Positions 1 through 7,054 of a stretch of 17,874 bases of DNA are shown here, piece after piece. A model generated the notes under the pieces. The model saw only the letters and a list, made by a program, of their open reading frames with translations. It did no database searches and was not told the DNA's origin. Location of the stretch: NCBI GenBank assembly GCA_015222755.1, contig JADFVX010000052.1, positions 1 through 17,874 on the forward strand. Reading direction: 5' to 3'. Numbering within the stretch: position 1 is the stretch's first letter; every line of letters begins with the position of its first letter. The translations under genes were made by a program, and so were the position numbers. Source of the DNA: Pseudomonadota bacterium (lineage in GTDB: Bacteria > Desulfobacterota > JADFVX01).

Positions 1-276
1 ATCATCTACCATGATGGCCTTAACAGTATCTCAGTTTTTATCGAGGATTGGAACGAGGCAGAAAATCTAAGTGCTGGTAAAATGTTCAGTCGAAGCGGGG
101 CAATGCTTGAACGGATCAACTTTAAGGGCCTTGATGCCATTTTTTGTAAAAGGGGGTCTAAGCGGCTTGTGAGGTTTATTTCTGAAGGCCATAAGTACAC
201 CGTTGTTGGTGAGGCCTCAAGGGAAGGACTTATTGAGATTTCTTTGGATATTAAAAGAAAGAGTATGGAGAGGTAA
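1..276 (+). CDS. RseB/MucB-like envelope-stress regulator, C-terminal fragment
   Basis: This open frame enters from the left edge and ends at TAA 274-276, giving the last 91 residues of a larger protein. It reads like the C-terminal domain of the RseB/MucB family. The early stretch YHDGLNSISVFIED matches the family pattern of a DGL motif followed by a VSVFVE-type strand. A later SRSGAM segment precedes GHKYTVVGEA, which corresponds to the family's GHQVTVVGEVP strand. RseB/MucB proteins are periplasmic; they bind the anti-sigma factor RseA/MucA and protect it from cleavage until envelope stress is sensed. The next gene, two bases downstream, is an HtrA protease, which matches the classic mucB-mucD order. 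The sigma factor and anti-sigma genes would lie to the left of the window and cannot be seen. An ATG at 82 would give a short ORF, but the frame stays open to position 1, so that start is not used. Confidence 0.75.
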   Translation: MIYHDGLNSISVFIEDWNEAENLSAGKMFSRSGAMLERINFKGLDAIFCKRGSKRLVRFISEGHKYTVVGEASREGLIEISLDIKRKSMER

Positions 277-278
277 AG

Positions 279-1751
279 ATGGGAAAAATGAAATATATTT
301 TTATGGCAGGGCTGATTTTTGGAGCAGGTGTCCTGTTTGCCTCCACCTGGGAAGTGCCGGAAAATGTATCGGCACTTTCGTCGTCTGACACTGGCACTAC
401 TAAAACAGTTGGAACCACAGGCCTTCCTTCCTTTGCCGATATAGTCAAAAAAGGAAAGCCTGCCGTTGTAAATATTTCTACTACAAAGATTGTTAAAAAC
501 GGAACACCAGAGGGACATCCTTTTGGAGGTGGTGATCCCTTCAGGGATTTTTTCGGGGATGATTTTTTCGACCGTTTTTTCAATCAGCCCCCAAACAGGG
601 AGTATAAGTCGCAAAGTCTCGGTTCAGGTTTTGTTATAGACAGGGAAGGCTATATTCTGACCAATAATCATGTAGTGGAAAATGCCGATGAGATTATTGT
701 CAGGTTCTCCAATGAGAAGGAATATGAGGCCAAAATCATCGGACGGGACCCAAAAACCGATGTGGCGCTGATCAAGATAGAAGACAGTAATAATCTACCT
801 GTGGTTGCTCTTGGAGACTCTGATGCTCTTCAGGTTGGTGAGTGGGTAATTGCTATAGGAAATCCTTTCGGTGTAGGTCAAACGGTCACAGCAGGGATTG
901 TGAGTGCTAAGGGCCGGGAAATCGGTGCAGGCCCTTACGATGATTTTATTCAGACCGATGCATCCATAAACCCTGGTAACAGTGGTGGCCCACTCTTCAA
1001 TGTCAAAGGTGAGGTCGTAGGTATAAATACAGCTATATTCTCTCCCTCGGGGGGTAACGTTGGGATAGGCTTTGCTATACCGGTGAATATGGTAAAGAAT
1101 ATGTTGGCTCAGCTTAAGAACGAAGGTACTATAACCAGGGGCTGGCTTGGTGTAGTAATCCAGCCGATAACCAAGGGTCTTGCCGAGGCATTCGGTTTGG
1201 ATTCTGAAGATGGGGCGCTCGTTGCCGACGTAGTGGATGGCAGTCCTGCAGATAAGGCCGGGATAAAGAAGGGGGATGTTATAACCCATTTCGATGGCAA
1301 AAAGATAAGTAAGATGCGCGATCTTCCCTCAGTTGTTGCCTCCACTCCTGTAGGGAGCAAGGTACGGGTCGGGGTGGTAAGAGGCGGTAAGGAAAAGAAG
1401 CTAAGCGCAAAAATAGAAAAACTTAAAGAAGATGAGGTCTCAGCTGAAGAGGCAGGTAGTGCTGAGGATTTGCTCGGAATATCTGTTCAGGAAGTCACAC
1501 CAGAACTAGCCAGGCGTCTTGACCTTGAAGTGACGCGCGGTGTCCTTGTAACTAATATAGAGCGGGGCAGCGCGGCAGATGAGGGGGGGCTGCGTCGCGG
1601 TGATATCATAATGGAAATCAATACGAGACGTATAGATGATATGACCGGCTACCGCCGTGCTATTAAGGGCATAGACAAAGGGGATACGGCGCTTTTCCTG
1701 ATATTGCGGGGAGGAAATACATTTTTTGCAACTGTGATGCGTGATAAATAG
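279..1751 (+). CDS. htrA: HtrA/DegP/MucD-type periplasmic serine protease (Do family)
   Basis: A 490-residue serine protease and chaperone that degrades or refolds damaged envelope proteins. Residues 5-22 form an N-terminal hydrophobic signal sequence or anchor. The trypsin-like domain spans roughly 50-280 with a complete catalytic triad: His131 in TNNHVVENADE, Asp161 in DPKTDVALIKI and Ser235 in NPGNSGGPLF. A Gly/Phe-rich loop at about 80-105 is the LA-loop region. PDZ1 starts near GWLGV (289) and runs to about 380; PDZ2 covers about 398-488. This two-PDZ layout and length are normal for DegP/DegQ/MucD. The ATG at 279 has a GGAGAGG ribosome site at 267-273 inside the end of the RseB-like gene, so the two are probably co-transcribed and translationally coupled. 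The context favours a MucD-like role in sigma-E-type stress control, but the family name cannot be refined further from sequence alone. Confidence 0.95.
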   Translation: MGKMKYIFMAGLIFGAGVLFASTWEVPENVSALSSSDTGTTKTVGTTGLPSFADIVKKGKPAVVNISTTKIVKNGTPEGHPFGGGDPFRDFFGDDFFDRFFNQPPNREYKSQSLGSGFVIDREGYILTNNHVVENADEIIVRFSNEKEYEAKIIGRDPKTDVALIKIEDSNNLPVVALGDSDALQVGEWVIAIGNPFGVGQTVTAGIVSAKGREIGAGPYDDFIQTDASINPGNSGGPLFNVKGEVVGINTAIFSPSGGNVGIGFAIPVNMVKNMLAQLKNEGTITRGWLGVVIQPITKGLAEAFGLDSEDGALVADVVDGSPADKAGIKKGDVITHFDGKKISKMRDLPSVVASTPVGSKVRVGVVRGGKEKKLSAKIEKLKEDEVSAEEAGSAEDLLGISVQEVTPELARRLDLEVTRGVLVTNIERGSAADEGGLRRGDIIMEINTRRIDDMTGYRRAIKGIDKGDTALFLILRGGNTFFATVMRDK

Positions 1752-1764
1752 AGCGTTTTTGTTT

Positions 1765-2202
1765 ATGACTAAAGGGAAAAAAAGTAAAGGCAAGGGTTTT
1801 AAGAAAATACTGCTTGCTGTCATCCTTACAGTGGTAGTTGTCGGCGGGATAGTTGCCGGCATCCTGATTTCCGGTGGCAAACCGGCCGATTATGGAATCG
1901 CCCTTGGCGGCGAGTACAGGGATACCATGTCGCCGGGACGTTTTACCGGCAAGACGGCAAAATCCTACTGGGTGGCAAAGCAGATCCCTGAAGTTCTTGA
2001 CAAGGTATACTGCTATTGTCATTGTCAGGAGAACCATGGACACAAGAGCCTCAAGACATGCTTTGTGGACAGGCATGGGTCTATGTGCGGAGTGTGTATG
2101 GATGAGGCTCTAATGTCCTACGATCTCTATAAAAAAGGATATGGCACAAAAGATATTGTTAAAAAGGTTGACGCCTCTTTTTCAAAGAAGTTTAAACATT
2201 AA
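1765..2202 (+). CDS. Membrane-anchored Cys-rich CYCxC-motif protein (PCYCGC-like family)
   Basis: A 145-residue protein with a Lys-rich N-terminus (3-14) and one hydrophobic segment (about 15-36), so it is probably anchored with its C-terminal part outside the cytoplasm. The soluble part carries a dense set of possible metal or redox ligands: Cys83, Cys85 and Cys87 in CYCHC, then His91, His93, Cys99 and a CGVC pair at 108 and 111. The pattern resembles the uncharacterised PCYCGC-motif family; no function is established for it. The ATG at 1765 follows the HtrA stop by 13 bases and lacks a clear ribosome site. A GTG at 1741 in the same frame would overlap the protease gene and is possible. Downstream neighbours are thioredoxin-like proteins and CcdA, so a role in thiol or metal handling in the envelope is an inference from context. 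Confidence 0.8.
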   Translation: MTKGKKSKGKGFKKILLAVILTVVVVGGIVAGILISGGKPADYGIALGGEYRDTMSPGRFTGKTAKSYWVAKQIPEVLDKVYCYCHCQENHGHKSLKTCFVDRHGSMCGVCMDEALMSYDLYKKGYGTKDIVKKVDASFSKKFKH

Positions 2203-2234
2203 ATGTTAAATATTAAATGTACTAGGAGGGTTAG

Positions 2235-2801
2235 ATGAATACGGAAAATACAGGTAGGATCTCAAAGGGAGCCTTGTTTTTTATTCTTCCTTTGTTGCTG
2301 TTCATAGGGGCCTGTGGTGGGAGCAGTGAAGAGCCGACTACGGCAGGAACACAGGATTGGGATGGTGGCTATGCAGATGCTGAAAGGCGTATAAATACCC
2401 TAAAGGCAAGTCTCTATGAAGACCCAAAAAACGAGGATATGCTTTCCGCTCTCGGTGACGCATATTTTGAGGCGCAGCGTTATCTTGATGCGATAAAAGA
2501 GTATGATAAAGTAGTTGAGATCAACCCCCAAAACGCAGATTGCCTTAACGACAGGGCGCTTGCACTTTTTTATACCGGTCAGCATGATGCGGCGCTTGAC
2601 TCTGTTGAAAAAGCCATAGCTGTCGATGCTGTATACAATCATGCATGGTTAACCAAGGGCTTTATCCTTATGTCGCTCAAGCGTTATGACGAAGCACAGC
2701 CTGTTTTAGAGAAAGTACAAGAACTGGATCCTTTGGGCAGCCTTGGTGCTGAGGCAGAAAACTTCCTCAATCAGATTAAGGTTGTGAAAGGGGAGGTTTG
2801 A
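2235..2801 (+). CDS. TPR-repeat lipoprotein
   Basis: A 188-residue lipoprotein. The signal peptide (about 10-26) ends in the lipobox FIGAC with Cys27 as the lipid-bearing residue. After an acidic spacer there are three consecutive tetratricopeptide repeats at roughly 66-99, 100-133 and 134-167, each with the usual small and aromatic positions (for example ALGDAYFEAQRYLDAIKEYDKVVEINP). TPR domains bind partner proteins, and in cytochrome c maturation the CcmI/NrfG-type TPR proteins hold apocytochrome or the haem lyase. Here the lipoprotein sits directly before two TlpA-type thioredoxins and CcdA, so a similar adaptor role is plausible but inferred. The ATG at 2235 is preceded by a good AGGAGGG site at 2224-2230. 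The TGA stop shares its last base with the next ATG. Confidence 0.85.
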   Translation: MNTENTGRISKGALFFILPLLLFIGACGGSSEEPTTAGTQDWDGGYADAERRINTLKASLYEDPKNEDMLSALGDAYFEAQRYLDAIKEYDKVVEINPQNADCLNDRALALFYTGQHDAALDSVEKAIAVDAVYNHAWLTKGFILMSLKRYDEAQPVLEKVQELDPLGSLGAEAENFLNQIKVVKGEV

Positions 2802-3397
2802 TGAAGGAGGAAGAAACCGGGCAGGAAGTGTCTACAGAGGAGGAGGGGCAAAAGAGCAATTCTACCCTTCCCAAGATGCTTATGCTTGGTGCCATGGTGC
2901 TTGTTTTTGCCTTCACCATACTTCTTCTATGGGGTGGCCGCTATGAACTGGCAAGGATAAAACCGGGCTATCCTGCTCCTGATTTTACCTTTCCTGACCT
3001 TAGCGGAAAGCAGGTTTCCCTATCCGATTACAAGGGAAAGTTCGTTCTTCTTAACCTATGGTCTATAACCTGCCCCCCCTGCATAGAAGAGGTCCCATAT
3101 TTTGAGGGCCTATACCAGCAGATGAAGGGTCAAAGTGACTTTCACCTTCTTACGGTTGTGACAAATCGAGGTGAGACAGAAGATAAGGTCAGGCCTTTTA
3201 TGGAAAAGCATGGGCTTAGTTTTCAGGCTCTAATAGATTACAAAAAAGTGGCCTGGCGCCGGTACAAGCTGACCGGATGGCCTGAAACATTTCTTATCGG
3301 CAGGGATGGCAAGATACTTGAAAAATACGTTGGACCAAGAGAGTGGGATTCCCCCGAATTTATTAACAAGTTCAACAAACTGGTAGAAGGACCATAA
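2801..3397 (+). CDS. Membrane-anchored TlpA/ResA-like thioredoxin
   Basis: A 198-residue thiol-disulphide oxidoreductase. After an acidic N-terminal tail (1-20) comes one membrane anchor (about 25-45). The thioredoxin fold follows, beginning with the typical AlkHP/TlpA entry GYPAPDFTFPDLSGKQVSL. The active site is CPPC (Cys91, Cys94), preceded by WSIT instead of the more usual WATW. The cis-proline loop is visible as GWPETFLIG. Such proteins reduce disulphides of apocytochromes or other periplasmic targets and are recharged by CcdA. The ATG at 2801 has GGGAGG at 2791-2796 and overlaps the upstream stop by one base; a TTG one codon earlier (2798) is in frame but less likely. Its TAA overlaps the next ATG, so translation of the pair is coupled. 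Confidence 0.9.
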   Translation: MKEEETGQEVSTEEEGQKSNSTLPKMLMLGAMVLVFAFTILLLWGGRYELARIKPGYPAPDFTFPDLSGKQVSLSDYKGKFVLLNLWSITCPPCIEEVPYFEGLYQQMKGQSDFHLLTVVTNRGETEDKVRPFMEKHGLSFQALIDYKKVAWRRYKLTGWPETFLIGRDGKILEKYVGPREWDSPEFINKFNKLVEGP

Positions 3398-3957
3398 TGA
3401 CAAGAAGTATTGTAGTTTTTTGTTTGCTGGCATCGCTTTTTACTGTCCTTGCTTGCGGTACAGAAGGCAGCAAGGATGTCGCTAAAGAGGGGTCCTCCGA
3501 TACCTGGGTGGCCCTTAAGAAGGGTAAGGAAGCAAAACCTTTTACCCTGAAAGACCTTGAAGGCAAGGACGTTTCTCTCTCTGATTACAAAGGGAAGATA
3601 ATCTTTCTTAACTTTTGGGCAACGTGGTGCCCACCATGCCGTAAGGAGATGCCATCTATGGAGGCCTTGCAGAAAATAATTGGTATAGAGAATTTTGTAA
3701 TACTTGCTGTAGCTACCGACAGGAAGGGTGAAAAGCTGGTCCGACCCTTTGTGGAGGAAAAGAAGATCAGCCTCAAGGTACTCATCGATGACAAGTCAGA
3801 TGTTTCTGACCTCTATGGTGTGGTAGCTCTGCCGACTACGTATATAATCGGGCGTGATGCTGTGATTATAGAGATGGTACGTGGAGGTGCAGAGTGGGAT
3901 GATGCCGACACGGTAGAATACTTCAAGTCACTTATAGACAAAGGGGGCGCTGCCTGA
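3397..3957 (+). CDS. TlpA/ResA-like thioredoxin lipoprotein
   Basis: A 186-residue second thioredoxin-like protein. Unlike its neighbour it is a lipoprotein: the signal peptide ends in TVLAC with Cys20 as the modified residue. The thioredoxin domain starts at about residue 46 (KPFTLKDLEGKDVSLSDYKGK) and has the classic WATWCPPC active site with Cys78 and Cys81, plus a cis-Pro loop ALPTTYIIG. It probably reduces thiols in the periplasm using electrons delivered by the CcdA homologue encoded next. Tandem TlpA genes with different membrane attachment suggest two substrates or two positions in the relay, which is inference. The start ATG overlaps the previous stop (TAATG), with an AGAAGG site at about 3385-3390. 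The stop overlaps the CcdA start (TGATG). Confidence 0.92.
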   Translation: MTRSIVVFCLLASLFTVLACGTEGSKDVAKEGSSDTWVALKKGKEAKPFTLKDLEGKDVSLSDYKGKIIFLNFWATWCPPCRKEMPSMEALQKIIGIENFVILAVATDRKGEKLVRPFVEEKKISLKVLIDDKSDVSDLYGVVALPTTYIIGRDAVIIEMVRGGAEWDDADTVEYFKSLIDKGGAA

Positions 3958-4718
3958 TGGGTGCATCACACAACATATCCTTTGCCGTTGCATTTTCGGC
4001 CGGTTTTCTCTCCTTTGTGTCTCCGTGCGTTTTTCCACTTATCCCTTCCTATGTCTCCTACATAACAGGTATATCCTTCGAGGACCTTGTTGAAGGTGGT
4101 GATGACAGGAAGTTTACAAAGGTATGCTTTTTTAACTCCCTTGCCTTTATTGCCGGTTTCACCCTTGTTTTTATGGCGCTGGGGGCCTCATCCTCCTTCA
4201 TAGGCGCACTCCTTAGAGATTTTCAGCATATTATTATGAAGGTCGGCGGTGTTCTTATAATATTCTTCGGCCTTTTTATAATGGGAGTAATAAAGCTCGA
4301 CTTTATAAACAGGGATAAAAAATTCCATATGCCGGAAAAGCCTGCCGGCTACATAGGCTCAGTTATTGTGGGGATGATATTTGCTGCCGGATGGACGCCA
4401 TGCATTGGCCCCATACTTGGCTCTATCCTTTCCCTTGCCGCTACGGAAGGGTCACTTACTTTTGGTATACAACTACTATTTGTCTACTCTATTGGACTTG
4501 GCATACCTTTTCTTATTACCTCAATGGCGCTAAACACTTTCCTGCATCACATGCCCAAGGTAACACGCCACATGAAGGTGATTACTACTTTCAGTGGTCT
4601 CATACTTATTGCTGTAGGCCTTCTTCTTATTACAGATCGTTTTACCGATCTTTCCAACTGGTTTCAGTCTATGGGGCTGGGCTGGGATATAGACATTAAA
4701 AAAATGCTAGAAAAATAA
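3957..4718 (+). CDS. ccdA: CcdA-like cytochrome c biogenesis / thiol-electron transporter
   Basis: A 253-residue polytopic membrane protein with about six hydrophobic helices. It carries the two signature motifs of the CcdA/DsbD-beta family: SPCVFPLIPSY with Cys24 in the first helix and GWTPCIGPILGS with Cys149 in the fourth. These two cysteines form the disulphide that passes electrons from cytoplasmic thioredoxin to periplasmic thioredoxin-like partners. The length is typical for CcdA. Directly upstream are two TlpA-like proteins, the natural acceptors, so the three genes form a complete reduction relay. The gene starts by a one-base overlap with the TlpA lipoprotein gene. The downstream NusG-domain-II gene follows after 15 bases. 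Confidence 0.93.
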   Translation: MGASHNISFAVAFSAGFLSFVSPCVFPLIPSYVSYITGISFEDLVEGGDDRKFTKVCFFNSLAFIAGFTLVFMALGASSSFIGALLRDFQHIIMKVGGVLIIFFGLFIMGVIKLDFINRDKKFHMPEKPAGYIGSVIVGMIFAAGWTPCIGPILGSILSLAATEGSLTFGIQLLFVYSIGLGIPFLITSMALNTFLHHMPKVTRHMKVITTFSGLILIAVGLLLITDRFTDLSNWFQSMGLGWDIDIKKMLEK

Positions 4719-4733
4719 GAAGGCTATCCGGTA

Positions 4734-5153
4734 ATGACCTTCCGTGAAGTATGGAAAAGCGTCATTACTCCGGCAGACAAGGTCCTCATTGTCATCTTGC
4801 TCTTGCTGGGCATGTCCAGCTATTTTATCATCAGGCAGCTCTTCCCTCCCCTTGAAGCGATGACAGCGGTAGTAGAGGTGCAAGGGCGTGAGATGATGCG
4901 CCTTTCTCTAAGCACTGAGATCCCCGACAGGCAGGTGCCGCTTAAGCTGGAAGGTGGTGAGGCCATGCTCGATGTTGCCGCTGGCAGGGTCAGAGTGTTG
5001 CCCATGCCTGACCACCTCTGCTCTAAGCATATCTGTTCAAAGACCGGCTGGATAGGAAAGCCCTGGCAGGTGATAGTCTGCCTGCCGAACAAGATCATCG
5101 TGAGGGTTGTGGGGCAAAAGGAGACGGGCGATATCGACCTGATAGCAAAGTGA
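4734..5153 (+). CDS. NusG domain II-containing membrane protein
   Basis: A 139-residue protein with a single N-terminal transmembrane segment (about 16-34) and a small beta-rich extracytoplasmic domain. The C-terminal part (about 90-135) has the pattern of the NusG domain II family (PF07009 type): CSKHICSKTGWIG followed by QVIVCLPNKIIVRV, with Cys96, Cys101 and Cys116. Such stand-alone proteins are common in Gram-positives and Deltaproteobacteria-like genomes, and their function is not settled. The conserved cysteines and the position behind CcdA suggest that it is part of, or a client of, the thiol relay; this is inference. The start ATG has an AGAAGG site at 4718-4723. Confidence 0.85.
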   Translation: MTFREVWKSVITPADKVLIVILLLLGMSSYFIIRQLFPPLEAMTAVVEVQGREMMRLSLSTEIPDRQVPLKLEGGEAMLDVAAGRVRVLPMPDHLCSKHICSKTGWIGKPWQVIVCLPNKIIVRVVGQKETGDIDLIAK

Positions 5154-5181
5154 TTGAAGTTCTTATGATGGAGCTAGTATT

Positions 5182-5730
5182 GTGAAAAGTGTATTGGTTT
5201 TATTGGCACCAGGTTTTGAGGAGGTGGAGGCTGTGACCCCTGTCGATATCCTGAGGAGGGCCGGTGCTGATGTGGTGACTGCCGGAACGGTAGATGGTAT
5301 TATTGTAGGACGCAACGGGATCAAGGTCTTGGCAGATAAGTCAATTGATGATGTGGTGGATGATGAGTTTGATATGCTGCTGCTGCCAGGCGGGATGGAG
5401 GGTACTAATAACCTCAAGGCCGATGACAGGGTTAGCCGTATCATAGAACATCACGATGAACAGGGGAGATATATTGCTGCTATCTGTGCCGCACCAACGG
5501 TACTTCTGTCAACGGGCATCCCTGGCAGGCACAGGCTCACCAGCCACCCCTCGGTGAAGTCTGAATTCAAGCAGGAAAACTACTCCGATGAACGGCTAGT
5601 GCTGGATGGTAACCTAATCACCAGCCGTGCTGTGGGTACGGCCATGGAGTTTGCATTTAAACTGGTGGAACTGCTCTATGGCAAGGAGAAGGTGGAAGAG
5701 GTCAATGCCGGGGTGATGGCCAGGTTGTAG
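5182..5730 (+). CDS. DJ-1/PfpI (ThiJ/YajL) family protein
   Basis: A 182-residue single-domain protein of the DJ-1 superfamily. The N-terminal segment LLAPGFEEVEAVTPVDILRRAG matches the YajL/DJ-1 consensus, with Glu16 in the place of the conserved glutamate. The nucleophile elbow AAICAAPTVL carries the conserved Cys102. Family members act in oxidative-stress protection and have been proposed as protein or nucleotide deglycases; the exact role is debated. The start is GTG 5182, with a GGAG site just upstream; the ATGs at 5165 and 5168 lie in another frame that stops at once. It is 28 bases behind the NusG-II gene and could belong to the same transcript. The stop is followed by a 390-base repeat-bearing gap. 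Confidence 0.92.
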   Translation: MKSVLVLLAPGFEEVEAVTPVDILRRAGADVVTAGTVDGIIVGRNGIKVLADKSIDDVVDDEFDMLLLPGGMEGTNNLKADDRVSRIIEHHDEQGRYIAAICAAPTVLLSTGIPGRHRLTSHPSVKSEFKQENYSDERLVLDGNLITSRAVGTAMEFAFKLVELLYGKEKVEEVNAGVMARL

Positions 5731-5758
5731 AATGTTAACCTAATAGGAATTAAATCTC

Positions 5759-5960
5759 ACTTTTCTTTGCACCCTAAAGGGTATCATGGAGCGGCCAAAG
5801 AAAAGTAAGCAAAAGAAAGGCCGCCCTCAACTTGGCCTTCGGCTCCCCTCTCTCACGCATCTGACTGCGGCGGAAACAAAAACTCGCTTTGCTCAAACAG
5901 TTTGTTCCCTTCTCCCGCATTCAAATGCTCCACTCGGCTTAAGCTGAATGGGAGTGATGA
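5759..5960. repeat. Palindrome-headed dispersed repeat (CAAAGAAAAGT type)
   Basis: The left end is a perfect 11-base inverted repeat, ACTTTTCTTTG at 5759-5769 and CAAAGAAAAGT at 5796-5806. A smaller hairpin (ACCCT at 5771-5775, AGGGT at 5778-5782) is nested in its loop. It is followed by a purine-rich AAGTAAGCAAAAGAAAGG stretch and a C-rich tail. Sequences with this rare purine-rich signature recur between genes in many bacterial genomes and are often miscalled as small ORFs; that recognition is from memory. The hairpin may also act as the end of the DJ-1 transcript. The right boundary is uncertain. No convincing gene is seen here. Confidence 0.5.
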
Positions 5961-5985
5961 TATCACCATAAAAACTAGCCTTACC

Positions 5986-6096
5986 GTCATTGCGAACGAA
6001 GTGAAGCAATCTCCGGTTCTTGTAATTCAATTAGTTAAAGATTGCCACATCGCTATTGCTCCTCGCCCTCTCAGGACTTCCGTCGGTCGCAATGAC
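5986..6096. repeat. Imperfect palindromic element with GTCATTGCGA termini
   Basis: The element is bounded by perfect 10-base inverted ends, GTCATTGCGA at 5986-5995 and TCGCAATGAC at 6087-6096. Inner arms GCAATCT (6006-6012) and AGATTGC (6039-6045) add further pairing. The whole could fold as a long imperfect stem. The terminus type TCATTGCGA...GAAGCAATCT is a dispersed intergenic repeat seen in many proteobacterial and related genomes (recalled, not searched). It contains no transposase, so a MITE-like or REP-like passive element is the best description. It lies between the convergent DJ-1 gene and the small membrane-protein gene. Confidence 0.65.
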
Positions 6097-6120
6097 AGTT
6101 TAATCCAAGCTTTTTCAGAG

Positions 6121-6492
6121 CTATTCCAAATTGCGGTTTAGTTCAATGTAGATGAAAACCAGCAGAATTACGGGGAGAAGAAAGCTCATAAAAAAAGGGC
6201 CATGTTCCCAGAGCCGCTGCAAGAGAGAAGGGTCCTCGTCGGTGAAGAAATCCCACAGCTTGGCAACTGTAGGTATCACCCCGAATATTATAGTAGGTGC
6301 CAGTATCCAGATTGTATACTTTACGCCTGCCCTGGCTTTCCTGGCACAATAGAAATAGACTGCTGCCGGGATAATCACTCCCGCTAATCCACCTGCATGG
6401 CCCATCAAGTTACTCGCCAATCTGGCAATCTCTGAAATCACCAGTAAGGTGATAACCACAACAATAACTCTTCTAAGGTTCTTGGTCTTCAT
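6121..6492 (-). CDS. Small four-helix membrane protein, function unknown
   Basis: A 123-residue protein that I do not recognise. It has a Lys/Arg-rich N-terminus and about four hydrophobic helices (roughly 9-27, 32-50, 58-78 and 98-117). The second loop is positively charged (CARKARAG), and an acidic, Trp-containing loop WDFFTDEDPSLLQRLWEHG precedes the last helix. It has no cysteine pair, haem motif or transporter signature. The start ATG (6492) follows the DUF924 stop by 13 bases with an AGGG site, so it is probably the last gene of the - strand PqqD-like/DUF924 unit. Base use resembles its neighbours. Its stop lies next to the repeat region at 5986-6096. Confidence 0.65.
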   Translation of the reverse strand: MKTKNLRRVIVVVITLLVISEIARLASNLMGHAGGLAGVIIPAAVYFYCARKARAGVKYTIWILAPTIIFGVIPTVAKLWDFFTDEDPSLLQRLWEHGPFFMSFLLPVILLVFIYIELNRNLE

Positions 6493-6505
6493 GGGTACCC
6501 TGTTG

Positions 6506-7054
6506 TTAAAAAGATGAACCCGGTGTTTCCAGGAATTCTATCTCTTCCGGAGTTGACTCTCTGCCGAGTATGTCATTCCTGTGGGGATAGCGGCCGAAGC
6601 GGTCTATGATCTCTTTGTGCCGCAGTTCGAATTCAAGGTTATTTTCCATCCCCGGTTCGCTGAAAAGCTCTACGGCAACTTCATGTATGGAGGAAGATTC
6701 ACTGTGCATGAATGGCATGTAGAAGAAGGCTCTCTGCTGGGGGCCTAATGATTTGCTTGCTCCGGTACGAAGAGCCTCCTGACTTAGAGAGAGTGCCAGC
6801 GAGTCGCAGGCAAAGGCATTTGGCGTGTCCCGGTAGATGTTGCGGGAAAACTGATCCAGTATGATGATTTCGGCAAGGCGGCCCAATGCTTTATCCCGCC
6901 ATCCATACAGCTCACAGCTTGCTGCCATACCATGGAGGCTTGAGAAGCGCTCAGCTATCAAGCTGTCATAGGCCTCATCTTTTTTAAACCATTGCTCCGG
7001 CTTTGATTCCATAAACCAGAAGTGGATTATCTTATCAATGCTTGAGGAAACCAT
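6506..7054 (-). CDS. DUF924 family protein
   Basis: A 182-residue protein matching the uncharacterised DUF924 family along its whole length. Recognisable blocks, in order, are IIHFWFMESKPEQWFKKD near the start, LGRLAEIIILDQFSRNIYRD (about 56-75), a FFYMPFMHSE block in the middle and FGRYPHRNDILGRESTPEE near the C-terminus. The family is predicted to be all-helical and TPR-like; no enzyme activity is established. The conserved His, Asp and Arg blocks (LDQFSRN, FMHSE, PHRN) look like a binding pocket. The start ATG at 7054 lies inside the end of the PqqD-like gene, a 20-base overlap that implies co-translation. The membrane-protein gene follows closely. Confidence 0.92.
   Translation of the reverse strand: MVSSSIDKIIHFWFMESKPEQWFKKDEAYDSLIAERFSSLHGMAASCELYGWRDKALGRLAEIIILDQFSRNIYRDTPNAFACDSLALSLSQEALRTGASKSLGPQQRAFFYMPFMHSESSSIHEVAVELFSEPGMENNLEFELRHKEIIDRFGRYPHRNDILGRESTPEEIEFLETPGSSF

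Noticed and set aside
6..614. Long - strand ORF opposite the RseB-like and HtrA genes
   Set aside because: It lies antisense to two convincing genes and has a low-complexity, unprotein-like composition.
2198..2220. Direct repeat ATTAAATGT twice between the CYCxC and TPR genes
   Set aside because: Only two nine-base AT-rich copies in a short gap; too weak to call a regulatory site.
5902..6141. 79-codon + strand ORF between the DJ-1 gene and the small membrane-protein gene
   Set aside because: It runs through two palindromic repeats, has no ribosome site and its translation shows no protein-like pattern.
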